A stretch of DNA of 64,000 bases from Amycolatopsis balhimycina FH 1894 (lineage in GTDB: Bacteria > Actinomycetota > Actinomycetes > Mycobacteriales > Pseudonocardiaceae), in NCBI RefSeq assembly GCF_000384295.1, contig NZ_KB913037.1:7069533-7133532 (forward strand). The letters run 5' to 3'. A model generated the notes under the pieces. That model searched no databases, was not told the origin of the DNA, and saw only the letters and a list, made by a program, of their open reading frames with translations. Made by a program: the position numbers and the translations under genes. Positions 25,726 through 35,427 of the stretch are shown here, piece by piece; the stretch's first letter is position 1; each line of letters begins with the position of its first letter.

Positions 25726-26930
25726 CGCAGCCACAGCATCTCCTCGAGGCTCGTCGACGTCGCCTGCTCGCCGATCCCGAGCGGTCCGGTCAGGCCGCCC
25801 GGCAGGGCCGGCGCCGGCACCGGCGGGTGAGGCCCGTTCTGCGTGCCGCGCACCGAGCTTTCGTTCCCGTACGGCAGCGTGCAGGCCGCGTCCGTGTTGA
25901 ACGGCAACGGCGTCAGGTCCGTGCTCGGCCGGTGCGGGGTGCCTTCGTAGCCCTGCAGGCACGGCGGCGGGTCGTTGAAGTTCAGCACCAGCCCCATCCG
26001 CAGCCGGTTGTTCTGGTGGTCCAGCGCCGAGTCGACGGCGGCCACCGCGCGCGGCGCGTCGGACAGCAGCTGCTCCTCCGCGGCCGTGCGGGTGGCGAAC
26101 ACCCGGGACGTCGTCAGCAGGTTGGCCAGCAGGATCGGCAGGCCGGGGTCGTTCTCCTTCAGCAGGCTGCTCAGCTCCGTCGCCGCGGGCGGCGCGGAGG
26201 TGATCAGCCGGCGCAGGTCGCCGTCCGACTTCGCCAGCTGCTGGGCGAAGACGCGAGCGTTGCTGCTGAACGAGCGCCACTCCGCCGAGGAGTCGACCTG
26301 GGTGCGCAGCACCGTCGCGCCGTCGCCGATCAGCTTCGACGTCTGCGGCAGGTGGCTGCTCGCCTCCTGCGTGAACGTCGTCGCCGTGTCCATCAGCGTC
26401 TGCAGGTCCGGGCCCGCGCCGCGCAACGCGTCGTCGAGCTCGTTCACCACCGTGCGCAGGTCCTGGGTCGGCACGGACGCGGTGAACGAGTCGAGGTCGG
26501 TCAGCAGGCTGTTCACCGGCAGCGGCAGCGTGGTCGACTCGCGCTGGATGACCGAGCCACCGGCCAGGTAGGGCGCGTCGGCCGTGCGCGGCTGCAGGTC
26601 GACGTACTGCTCGCCGACCGCGGACCGGTTCGCCACCACCGCCCGGGAGTTCGCCGGGATCGGCGGGGCGCCGTCGTTGATCAGCAGGTCCGCCTCCATG
26701 CCGGTGACGGTGAGCCGCAGCTCGCCGACCCGGCCGACGGCCACGCCCCGGTAGGTCACCTCGCCGTTGGTGAACAGGCCGCCGCCTTCGGCTAGCTCCA
26801 GCTTCACCGTGTAGCTGCCGGAGCCCAGCAGCCGGCCCAGCCCGGCGTAGCTCGCGCCGACGAACGCCGTCGTGGCCAGCGCGATCACGACGAACAGGAC
26901 GACCTGGATCCGTACTCTGTTCGTCAGCAT
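25722..26930 (-). CDS. mceF: Mce family protein F
   Basis: 402 residues. N-terminal membrane anchor (VQVVLFVVIALATTAFVG region) followed by the Mce/MlaD beta-barrel domain (SYTVKLELAEGGGLFTNGEV... VGRVGELRLTV) and a long helical region that builds the periplasmic-side needle. Part of the ATP-driven lipid importer with YrbE permeases; the ATPase (MceG/Mkl) is normally elsewhere. Its ATG shares one base with the mceE stop (TGATG). Confidence 0.92.
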   Translation of the reverse strand: MLTNRVRIQVVLFVVIALATTAFVGASYAGLGRLLGSGSYTVKLELAEGGGLFTNGEVTYRGVAVGRVGELRLTVTGMEADLLINDGAPPIPANSRAVVANRSAVGEQYVDLQPRTADAPYLAGGSVIQRESTTLPLPVNSLLTDLDSFTASVPTQDLRTVVNELDDALRGAGPDLQTLMDTATTFTQEASSHLPQTSKLIGDGATVLRTQVDSSAEWRSFSSNARVFAQQLAKSDGDLRRLITSAPPAATELSSLLKENDPGLPILLANLLTTSRVFATRTAAEEQLLSDAPRAVAAVDSALDHQNNRLRMGLVLNFNDPPPCLQGYEGTPHRPSTDLTPLPFNTDAACTLPYGNESSVRGTQNGPHPPVPAPALPGGLTGPLGIGEQATSTSLEEMLWLR

Positions 26931-28006
26931 CAGCTGCCTCCGGAGGCGCGGGCGGCGCTGCTCGGCAGCGGAAGGGGCGGCAGCCCCGGCGGAACACCTT
27001 CGCCGGGCTTGGGCAGCGGCACGCCGGGCGCCGGGATCATCGACACGTACGCGTTGATGTAGTCACCCTTCACCGCCGCCAGCACCGAGTCGGGGAACGG
27101 GAAGGTCGGCAGCATCTGCAGCGACTTCGGCAGGTCGGCGCCGGCCTTGGCGAGCTGGCCGAGGATCGGGGCCAGCGCGCGCAGGTCGGCGACCATGTCG
27201 TCGCGGCTGCGGTCGACGACGTCGGTGGCGACCGTCGAAAGGTTGTCCAGTGCCTGCAGCATGGTGACGAGCTGGGTGCGCTGGTCGGACAGCGCCTGCA
27301 GGCCGGGGGTGAGGTCGGTGAGCGCGCCGGAGACCTGCTCGTGGCGGTTGGCGAGGGTCGCCGAGAGCCGGTTCAGGCCGTCGAGCGCTTCGGTGATGTC
27401 CGAGCGGTGGGCGTCCAGGTCGGTCATCAGGGTGTCGACGCCGGACAGGAACGAGCGGATCTGCGCCTCGTTGCCGTCCATCACCTTCGACAGCTCGCGG
27501 TTGATGGTCTGCAGCTGGCCGATGCCGCCGCCGTTGAGCAGCAGCGAAAGCGCGCCGAAGATCTCTTCGAATTCGGGGTTGCGGTTGGTCCGGGCCAGGG
27601 TGATCGTGGAGCCGTTCGCCAGCCGCCCGTTGCCGGCGTTCTGCGCTTGATCGTCCGGCGGGGCCAGCTCGACGAACTTCTCGCCGAGCAGGCTGGACTG
27701 CCGCAGCCGCGCGACGGCGTTCGCCGGCAGCACGACGTCGCCGTTGACTTCCAGGACCGTTTCGGCCGTCCAGCCGTCCCCGCCCAGCCGGACCTCCCGC
27801 ACCCGGCCCACCGGGACGTCGCCGACCTTCACCGCGGCCTGCGGCACGAGGTCGAGCACGTCGGCGAACTGCACGGTCACCGAGTACGGGTGGTCGCCGA
27901 CGTCGGCGCCGCCGGGCAGGGGCAGGTCGTAGACGCCCTTGAACTCGCCCGAGCAGCCCGCGATCAGGCACCCGACGGCCACGAGGGTCAGCACGCGCTT
28001 CATCAC
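26930..28006 (-). CDS. mceE: Mce family lipoprotein E
   Basis: 358 residues. The only Mce subunit of the set with a lipobox: LIAGC after MKRVLTLVAVGC, so it should be lipid-anchored, as the LprK-type MceE proteins are. Mce domain (SVTVQFADVLDLVPQAAVKV... VGRVREVRLGG), helical region, and a Pro-rich C-terminus. GTG 28006 gives a GTGA overlap with mceD; ATG 28003 is an equally plausible start. Confidence 0.92.
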   Translation of the reverse strand: MMKRVLTLVAVGCLIAGCSGEFKGVYDLPLPGGADVGDHPYSVTVQFADVLDLVPQAAVKVGDVPVGRVREVRLGGDGWTAETVLEVNGDVVLPANAVARLRQSSLLGEKFVELAPPDDQAQNAGNGRLANGSTITLARTNRNPEFEEIFGALSLLLNGGGIGQLQTINRELSKVMDGNEAQIRSFLSGVDTLMTDLDAHRSDITEALDGLNRLSATLANRHEQVSGALTDLTPGLQALSDQRTQLVTMLQALDNLSTVATDVVDRSRDDMVADLRALAPILGQLAKAGADLPKSLQMLPTFPFPDSVLAAVKGDYINAYVSMIPAPGVPLPKPGEGVPPGLPPLPLPSSAARASGGS

Positions 28007-29037
28007 TGCCCCCCGTTGGTGTAGACGTCACCGGTGACTGGCAACGGCAGCGACTGCTGAAGGTAGTAGTCGAGGTCACCGCGGCCGAGCAGCCGCCCGG
28101 TGGCCGGGTCGACGGACTGGAGCACGTTCGTCACCGCCAGCGGCACGGAGTCGAGCGTGTTCGCCAGCGACTCGCGCTGCTCGACGAGCGTCCGCGTGGT
28201 CGTCACCAGGTTGTCCACATTGGCCTTGAGCGCGCCGCGGTTGTCCCGGATGAACGCCTGGACGTCGGCGAGCGCGCGGCCGAGGCCGTCGAGGGCCTGC
28301 GCGAGCTCCCCGCTGTTGGCGGCCAACGTGCCCGAGATCTGCGAGAGCTGCTGGTTGACGTTGGAGACCTGCTGGTCGTTGGTGGCCAGCATGGTCGTGA
28401 ACTGCTGGAGCTGGTCGACGGTGCCGAACAGGTCGCCCGAGTTCCCGGCCAGCGTCCGCGCCAGCTGCGCGAAGTTGCGCACGCTGTCGTTGAACGCGTG
28501 GCCGTTGCCCTGCAGGTTCTGCGCCCCGGTCTTCAGCAGGTCGGACAGCGCGCCCTGGGAGTTGGCGCCGTTCGGGCCGAGCGCCTTCGTCAGTGTGTCC
28601 AAGCTGGCGTAGAGCTGGTCGAGCTCCACCGGGGTGGCGGTGCGCTGGACCGGGATCAACGCGCCGTCGGGCAGCCGCGGCCCGCCGCGGGCCGGCTTCG
28701 CGAACTGGAGGTAGCGGTCGGCGACGACGCTGGGCGCGATCACCAGCAGCGTCGTGTCTTCGGCGATCCCGACCGAGCCGTCGACGGACATGTCGACCTG
28801 CACCTGCTCGCCGCGCGGGGTGACCGCGTCGACCTGGCCGATCCGGACGCCGAGCACGCGGACGTCCGAGCCGGGGTAGACGCCGACCGCGCGGGTGAAG
28901 AACGCCGTGACGTGGTGCTGGCCGGAGCCGGAGAACACCCACCACAGCGCCGCCGTGGCGACGAGGGCGAGCAGGATCGCGGCGGCGACGAACCGGCTCA
29001 CCAGAACGCCGGTGCGGGTCGTGGTCAGCGCGCTCAC
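28003..29037 (-). CDS. mceD: Mce family protein D
   Basis: 344 residues: N-terminal membrane anchor (SRFVAAAILLALVATAALWW), Mce domain (HHVTAFFTRAVGVYPGSDVR, IGQVDAVTP) and a long helical domain with repeated 'L..LGRAL..V...I' pattern. Subunit of the Mce lipid importer. GTG 29037 overlaps the mceC stop by 4 bp. Confidence 0.92.
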   Translation of the reverse strand: MSALTTTRTGVLVSRFVAAAILLALVATAALWWVFSGSGQHHVTAFFTRAVGVYPGSDVRVLGVRIGQVDAVTPRGEQVQVDMSVDGSVGIAEDTTLLVIAPSVVADRYLQFAKPARGGPRLPDGALIPVQRTATPVELDQLYASLDTLTKALGPNGANSQGALSDLLKTGAQNLQGNGHAFNDSVRNFAQLARTLAGNSGDLFGTVDQLQQFTTMLATNDQQVSNVNQQLSQISGTLAANSGELAQALDGLGRALADVQAFIRDNRGALKANVDNLVTTTRTLVEQRESLANTLDSVPLAVTNVLQSVDPATGRLLGRGDLDYYLQQSLPLPVTGDVYTNGGQ

Positions 29038-30026
29038 TTGGCGCCTCCCGGGTTCTTCGGCGGGGTGCAGGGGTCGTGGTTCTCGGGCAGCAGCCCGCAG
29101 AGGTAGGCGTCGATCCAGTGGCCGTTGCCGGTCGAGTTGGTGAGCACCCGGAAGTACGGCCCGGCCAGCTGCAGGCCCTTGGCCAGGTTGTCGTTCTGCC
29201 GTTTCAGCAGGTCGGTGACCTGGTTCAGGGACTCGAGCGCGGGCTTGAGCTGGGCCGAGTTGTCCGCGACCAGGCCGCGGAGCTGGCCGGCCAGCCGGGC
29301 GGACCCGGTCAGCAGGTCGTGGATCGCGTCGCGACGGCGGTTCAGTTCGGTCAGCAACAGGTTCCCGTCGTCGATCAGCTTCTCGAAGTCGTCGTTCGAG
29401 TTCGCCAGCGTCGTGGTCAGCTTCCGCGCGTTGGCCAGCAGCTCGGCGATCTGGCTGTCCCGGCTGGACACCGTCTTGGACAACTGGCTGAGCCCGTCGA
29501 GCGCGGTGCGGACGTGCTCGGGGGAGTTCCGGAAGGTGTCGGACAGCGTGGTGAAGCTGTCCGCGAGCTGTTTCGTGTCGATGGCGCCGACCGTGTCGGC
29601 CAGGCCGTTGAAGGCGTCGGTGACGTCGTAGGGCGTGACGGTCCGGGTGCGCGGGATCGGCTGGTCCGGGTTCTGGACGCCGTCACCGGTCGGGTTCAGC
29701 GCGAGGAACTTCCGGCCCAGCAACGTCTTGATCTTGATCTCGGCGGACGTGCGGTCGCCGATCCAGGCGTTCTTCACGCGGAAGGTGACCAGGACGTGGT
29801 CGTCGGCCAGCGCGACGTCGCGGATCTCGCCGACCTTGATGCCGGCGATCCGGACCTCGTCTTCCGGCTGCAGGCCGGCGCCCTCGGAGAACTCGGCCTC
29901 GTACGTGGTGCCGCCGCCGACGATCGGCAGGTTGTCGTAGTTGAGCGTGACGGTCAGCAGCGCGGCCAGCGCGACGCTGCCGATCACGCCCAGGACGACC
30001 GGGTTGCGTTCCTTGAAGGACTTCAC
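29034..30026 (-). CDS. mceC: Mce family protein C
   Basis: 330 residues: membrane anchor (VVLGVIGSVALAALLTVTL), Mce domain (TTYEAEFSEGAGLQPEDEVR, VGEIRDVAL), helical needle region, and C-terminal Cys-containing tail (YLCGLLPENHDPCTPP). Subunit of the Mce importer. GTG 30026 overlaps the mceB stop by 4 bp. Confidence 0.92.
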   Translation of the reverse strand: MKSFKERNPVVLGVIGSVALAALLTVTLNYDNLPIVGGGTTYEAEFSEGAGLQPEDEVRIAGIKVGEIRDVALADDHVLVTFRVKNAWIGDRTSAEIKIKTLLGRKFLALNPTGDGVQNPDQPIPRTRTVTPYDVTDAFNGLADTVGAIDTKQLADSFTTLSDTFRNSPEHVRTALDGLSQLSKTVSSRDSQIAELLANARKLTTTLANSNDDFEKLIDDGNLLLTELNRRRDAIHDLLTGSARLAGQLRGLVADNSAQLKPALESLNQVTDLLKRQNDNLAKGLQLAGPYFRVLTNSTGNGHWIDAYLCGLLPENHDPCTPPKNPGGAK

Positions 30027-31027
30027 GACTCACACCTCGGCGTCGGGACGATCACACCGCGGGGCGGTGAGGTTTCCAGCACCGCGCGGCAGAGGAAGAA
30101 GTTCATCCACGATCCGTAGGAGGCGGTCCGGCCGATCTCGTTGAACTTGACCGGGAGGTTGGTCAGGAAACTGTCTACATCGGACTGGTTCTGGGCCAGG
30201 TTGCCGGCGACGCCCCGCAGCCCGGCGATGCTGTCCTTCAGCGGCGGGCGGGCCTGCTCGAACAGCCCGGCGGTGGACTGCGTGAGGGTGCCGATCCCGC
30301 TGATCGCGTCGCCGATCGCGGCGCGGTCGCCGGCCAGGCCGGACACCAGCTGCCGCAGGGTCGACACGAGGTTCGCCAGCGCGTCGCCCTTGCCGTTGAC
30401 GGTCTTGAGCACCGAGTTGAGGTTCCCGATCACCTCGCCGATCACCTTGTCGCGCCCGGCGAGGGTGGTGGTCAGCGAACCGGTGTGCTGCAGCAGGCTT
30501 TCGACGGTGCCGCCCTCGCCCTGCAGCACCTGGACGATTTCGCCGGAGAGCTCGTTGACGTCGTTCGGCGACAGCGCCTGGAACAGCGGCTTGAAGCCGT
30601 TGAACAGGTCGGTGAGGTCCAGGGCGGGCGTCGTGCGGTCCATGGGGATTTCCCCGCCTTCGGGCAGCTGGTCCCGGGTGCCGGCGGCGCCGCGTTCGAG
30701 GGCGATGTAGCGCTGGCCGACCAGGTTGCGGTACTTGATGACCGCGTGGACGTCGGCGGGCAGCCGCCGTCCGGAGTCGAGGGAGAACCGGACGAGCGCG
30801 CGGTTGTGGTCGCTGATCTCCAGCGACTCCACCTGGCCGACGCGGACGCCGGAGATGCGCACGTCGTCGCCGACGTTGAGCGAAGTGGCGTCCAGGAACT
30901 TCGCCGAGTACGGCTCACCCGCGCCGACGCTGGAGTTCGTGATGGAAATGGCCAGCAGGACCGTGGCGAGTGCGGTGACGGCGATGAAGATGATGCTCTT
31001 GATCAGCGGGCCGGCGACATTCCTCAC
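30023..31027 (-). CDS. mceB: Mce family protein B
   Basis: 334 residues: membrane anchor (IKSIIFIAVTALATVLLAI), Mce domain (EPYSAKFLDATSLNVGDDVR, VGQVESLEI) and helical region; the motif WMNFFLCR near the C-terminus is typical of MceB. Overlaps mceA by 4 bp. Confidence 0.93.
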   Translation of the reverse strand: MRNVAGPLIKSIIFIAVTALATVLLAISITNSSVGAGEPYSAKFLDATSLNVGDDVRISGVRVGQVESLEISDHNRALVRFSLDSGRRLPADVHAVIKYRNLVGQRYIALERGAAGTRDQLPEGGEIPMDRTTPALDLTDLFNGFKPLFQALSPNDVNELSGEIVQVLQGEGGTVESLLQHTGSLTTTLAGRDKVIGEVIGNLNSVLKTVNGKGDALANLVSTLRQLVSGLAGDRAAIGDAISGIGTLTQSTAGLFEQARPPLKDSIAGLRGVAGNLAQNQSDVDSFLTNLPVKFNEIGRTASYGSWMNFFLCRAVLETSPPRGVIVPTPRCES

Positions 31028-32298
31028 TTGAGCTTCACCTCCGTGCCGCGGTAGAGCGGGCCGACGAGCACGCTGCTCCAGTCCGGGACCTGGGCCGTCG
31101 GCACCCCGATCGACGGGGCGACCAGCGTGGCCAGCAGCTGTTGTTCCTGCGGCGAGTTCGCGACGCCGAGGTCGCCCTGGCCGCCGGTGAGCAGGGGGTG
31201 CCCGGCGTTGCCGGGTGCCACCGCGGCGGTGCCCGTGGTGGGGGCGACGCCGGAGGGGTAGCAGCGCGGCTCGCCGCCGCCGGTGAACCGCGGGTCGTCC
31301 TTGCCGGGCAGGTACTTGCCGCTGTTGGTGGTCACCGCGACGTCGGCGTGCACGCCCGGTTCGTTCGTGCCCGCCCCGAGGACCTTGTCCATGGCGCCCT
31401 TCAAAGCGTTGAGCGCGCCCAGGGTGCAGGCGAAGCTCGGGGAGTACTTGGCCGCGATCTCCAGCGGCGCGCGGCTGTCGGCGGCCAGGGAGATCAGGTT
31501 GTTCCGGTTGTTGGCCAGGAAGGTGGTGACCTCCTGGGACGACGACGTCACCTGCTGGTACACCCCGGCCAGGTCCGCCTGCTTCTCCTTGACCGTGCCG
31601 AGTGTGACGGCGGAGGCGGTGAGCGCGTCCAGGAGGTCGGGGGCGATGTCGCCGTACAGGCGGGAAACCTTGGCGAGGTCACGCAGGTCCGAGGTCAGCT
31701 GCGGGACATTCGGGTTGAAGTCCTTCAGGTAGGCCGCGGCCGTGTCGATCGTCTTCCCGAGCTGCTCGCCGCGTCCCTGAAGGGCCGTCGAAACCGCGGT
31801 CAGCGTCGTCGCCAGCTTCTGCGGCTGGACCGCTTTCAGGATCGGCAGCAGATTGTCGAAGACGCGTTCCAGCTCGACCGCGTTCGCCGACCGGTCCTGC
31901 TCGATCGTGTCACCGGCCGCGAGATGCGGGCCCCGCGTTCCGTCCGGGATGGACAGCTGGACGTAGCGTTCGCCGAACAGCGTCTTCGGCACGAGCAGCG
32001 CGGAGACGTCGCGGGGGAGCATGTCCACCTTGTCCGGCTCGAGCGCAAGCGCTATCTCGGCGCCCTGCGGTGTCGCCCGGACGCCCCGGATCTCCCCGAC
32101 GAGCACACCTCGGGCCTTGACCTGGCCGCCGGGGGAGAGCTGGTTGCCGATGCGGCTCGCCTTGAGCGTCACCGGGACCGTGCTGACGAAGTCCTTGTCG
32201 TACACCTTGATGGACAGCGTCACGAGGACGCCCATCACGACCAGGAACAGCACGCCCGCGGTGCGGACCCCGGCCTTGTGGCGGGTTTCGCGTCTCAT
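31024..32298 (-). CDS. mceA: Mce family protein A
   Basis: 424 residues: membrane anchor (RTAGVLFLVVMGVLVTLSIK), Mce domain (VPVTLKASRIGNQLSPGG, VGEIRGVRATP), long helical region and an extended Pro/Gly-rich C-terminus. First Mce subunit of the operon. ATG 32298 overlaps the yrbEB stop (ATGA); a longer in-frame reading lies inside yrbEB and is rejected. Confidence 0.93.
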   Translation of the reverse strand: MRRETRHKAGVRTAGVLFLVVMGVLVTLSIKVYDKDFVSTVPVTLKASRIGNQLSPGGQVKARGVLVGEIRGVRATPQGAEIALALEPDKVDMLPRDVSALLVPKTLFGERYVQLSIPDGTRGPHLAAGDTIEQDRSANAVELERVFDNLLPILKAVQPQKLATTLTAVSTALQGRGEQLGKTIDTAAAYLKDFNPNVPQLTSDLRDLAKVSRLYGDIAPDLLDALTASAVTLGTVKEKQADLAGVYQQVTSSSQEVTTFLANNRNNLISLAADSRAPLEIAAKYSPSFACTLGALNALKGAMDKVLGAGTNEPGVHADVAVTTNSGKYLPGKDDPRFTGGGEPRCYPSGVAPTTGTAAVAPGNAGHPLLTGGQGDLGVANSPQEQQLLATLVAPSIGVPTAQVPDWSSVLVGPLYRGTEVKLK

Positions 32299-33149
32299 CC
32301 GGCCACCTGCACGGTCGTCGTCGCGCCCCAGATCGCCAGGGACAGGAAGAAGTCGAGGACACTGATCGCGACGATCGCGGTGCGGACCGCGCGGCCCACC
32401 GCGACACCGACGCCGGCCGGGCCGCCGCTTGCGCGGAAGCCGTAGTAGCAGTGCGCCAGGACCACCACGACGCTGAACACCAGGACCTTCCCGAACGACC
32501 ACAGCACGTCGCCGGGTGGCAGGAACAGCAGGAAGTAGTGGTCGTAGGTGCCCGCGGACTGGCCGAAGAACAACACGGTGACTTCCCGCGAGGCGAGGTA
32601 GCTCGACAGCAGCCCGATGGCGTAGAGCGGGATGACGGCGAGGAAGCCGGCGATCACCCGCGTCGTCACCAGGTACGGGACGCTGGGGATGCCCATGACC
32701 TCCAGCGCGTCGATCTCCTCGGAGATCCGCATCGCGCCGAGCTGCGCGGTGAAGCCGCAGCCGACGGTGGCGGACAGCGCGAGGCCACTCACCAGCGGCG
32801 CGATCTCGCGCGTGTTGAAGTAGGCGGAGACGAACCCGGCGAACGCCGCCGTGCCGACCTGGTTGAGCGCCGAGTAGCCCTGCAGGCCGACGACCGTCCC
32901 GGTGGCGACGGTCATCCCGATCATCACGCCGATCGTGCCGCCGATGACGGCGAGCGCGCCGCTGCCGAAGCTGACTTCGGCCAGCAGGCGGACGACCTCG
33001 CGCAGGTAGCGGCGCAGGGCCCGCGGCGTCCAGGCGATCGCGCGCAGGAAGAACAGGATCTGGTCGCCGAGGGTGTCGAGGAAGCCGAACCGGCGGTCGA
33101 CGGCCTCGCGCACGCGGGTGCCGCGGGTGGGCACTTCCGTCGTCGTCAC
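32295..33149 (-). CDS. yrbEB: MlaE/YrbE-family permease B
   Basis: 284 residues with five to six membrane segments and the MlaE signature EEIDALEVMGIPSVPYLVTTR, the loop that couples to the ATPase. Forms the inner-membrane channel with YrbEA, beneath the Mce hexamer. GTG 33149, stop overlapping mceA; 1-bp gap to yrbEA. Confidence 0.95.
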   Translation of the reverse strand: MTTTEVPTRGTRVREAVDRRFGFLDTLGDQILFFLRAIAWTPRALRRYLREVVRLLAEVSFGSGALAVIGGTIGVMIGMTVATGTVVGLQGYSALNQVGTAAFAGFVSAYFNTREIAPLVSGLALSATVGCGFTAQLGAMRISEEIDALEVMGIPSVPYLVTTRVIAGFLAVIPLYAIGLLSSYLASREVTVLFFGQSAGTYDHYFLLFLPPGDVLWSFGKVLVFSVVVVLAHCYYGFRASGGPAGVGVAVGRAVRTAIVAISVLDFFLSLAIWGATTTVQVAG

Positions 33150-33150
33150 T

Positions 33151-33945
33151 TCAGCTCCCCTTGGGCGGCACGAGTTGCAGGTAGACGGTGGTCAGGATCA
33201 GGTTCAGCACGAACAGCAGCAGGAACGTGATGACCACGGACTGGTTGACCGCGTCGCCCACGCCCTTCGGGCCGCCCTTGGGGTTGAGCCCGCGGTAGGA
33301 GGCGACGACCCCGGCGACGAAACCGAAGATGAGGGCCTTGATCTCGCTGATCCAGAGGTCGGGCAGCTGGGCCAGCGCGGAGAAGCTGGCCAGGTAGGCG
33401 CCCGGGGTGCCGTGCTGCATGACCACGTTGAAGAAGTAGCCGCCGAGCACGCCGACGACGCTCACCATGCCGTTGAGGAAGACCGCGACGCCCATCGCGG
33501 CGAGCACCCGCGGCACGATCAGCCGCTGGACCGGCGAGACGCCGAGGACCTCCATGGCGTCGATCTCTTCGCGGATGGTGCGGGAGCCGAGGTCCGCGCA
33601 CATCGCGCTGCCGCCCGCGCCGGCGATGAGCAACGCCGTGACGATCGGGCTGGCCTGCTGGATGATCGCGAGCACGCTCGCCGCGCCGGTGAACGACTGC
33701 GCGCCGATCTGCGTCGTCAGCGAGCCGATGTGCAGCGCGATCACCGCGCCGAACGGGATCGAGACCAGCGCCGTCGGCAGGATGGACACGCTCGCGATGA
33801 ACCAGAACTGCTGGATCAGCTCGCGCACCTGGAACGGGCGCCGGAAGGTCAGCCGGACGACGTCGAGGCCCAGCCCGTAGAGCCGGCCGGTCTGCCGCAG
33901 TGCGGCCGCCCCCGGGAACGACGACGTCGTCGTCCGTTCGGCCAT
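33151..33945 (-). CDS. yrbEA: MlaE/YrbE-family permease A, first gene of the mce operon
   Basis: 264 residues; membrane segments throughout and the coupling-loop signature EEIDAMEVLGVSPVQRLIVPR. Permease half of the Mce lipid importer. ATG 33945 with GGAGG eight bases upstream. All nine downstream genes (to 24506) follow with overlaps or gaps of at most one base, so a single transcript with translational coupling is expected. No FadE, TetR or ATPase gene lies in this operon. Confidence 0.95.
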   Translation of the reverse strand: MAERTTTSSFPGAAALRQTGRLYGLGLDVVRLTFRRPFQVRELIQQFWFIASVSILPTALVSIPFGAVIALHIGSLTTQIGAQSFTGAASVLAIIQQASPIVTALLIAGAGGSAMCADLGSRTIREEIDAMEVLGVSPVQRLIVPRVLAAMGVAVFLNGMVSVVGVLGGYFFNVVMQHGTPGAYLASFSALAQLPDLWISEIKALIFGFVAGVVASYRGLNPKGGPKGVGDAVNQSVVITFLLLFVLNLILTTVYLQLVPPKGS

Positions 33946-34024
33946 TCGTGTGCCTCCAGCGGTTTCGGCGGCAGGCCGAATTCACCCGAGTTGACTAAAG
34001 GGAAATGGTCCGAATGGGGTAACA

Positions 34025-34053
34025 ATTATCGGCCATTCACGGTCTCGGGGAAA
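34025..34053 (-). promoter_or_regulatory. Candidate mce operon promoter
   Basis: On the minus strand GATAAT (34030-34025) is a good -10 about 80 bases before the yrbEA start; a weak TTTCCC sits 17 bases further upstream. No clear operator is visible between 33946 and 34286, and no gene. Confidence 0.4.
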
Positions 34054-34286
34054 CACCGTGCCGTTTCCTACTGGTCGGTACGCTAACGACGGCCTTGGCG
34101 GGAGACAAGAACTTGAGCAGGATCACGGGGTCACGGGCTGGTAACCCCCCATTTCTTGTGCGTTGCTGACAAACGGACCCGATCTTGTTGTCAGCGGAGG
34201 AGGAGAAACTCCCCTCCCGGCCGAACAGCTCGTTGACAATCTCCACCCCCGTGTCAATTCCCCCACCCGGCAAGCGTGCCAGGAGG

Positions 34287-34409
34287 GTCGACACGCGTGA
34301 TCAGAGAGCCGACACACGTGATCAGGAGGACGACACGCCGCGAGAGCTTGGGCGGCGCCGTGTCGACCCCTCAATCACGAGTGTCGACCTCTCAATCACG
34401 AGTGTCGAC
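34287..34409. repeat. Inverted array of GTCGACAC-type repeats (P8)
   Basis: Two 50-base arms, 34287-34336 and 34360-34409, complementary with scattered mismatches. Each arm is itself a tandem of ~22-base units, GTCGACAC(N)CGTGAT(T/C)-N~6, closed by a third GTCGAC/ACGACAC. Loop 34337-34359. It lies just after the LLM oxidoreductase stop (34423), so it reads as a transcript-end hairpin with an unusual iterated stem. Different in sequence from P1-P7. Confidence 0.85.
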
Positions 34410-34422
34410 CCTTCGGGCACGG

Positions 34423-35423
<1,001 letters not shown>

Positions 35424-35427
<4 letters not shown>

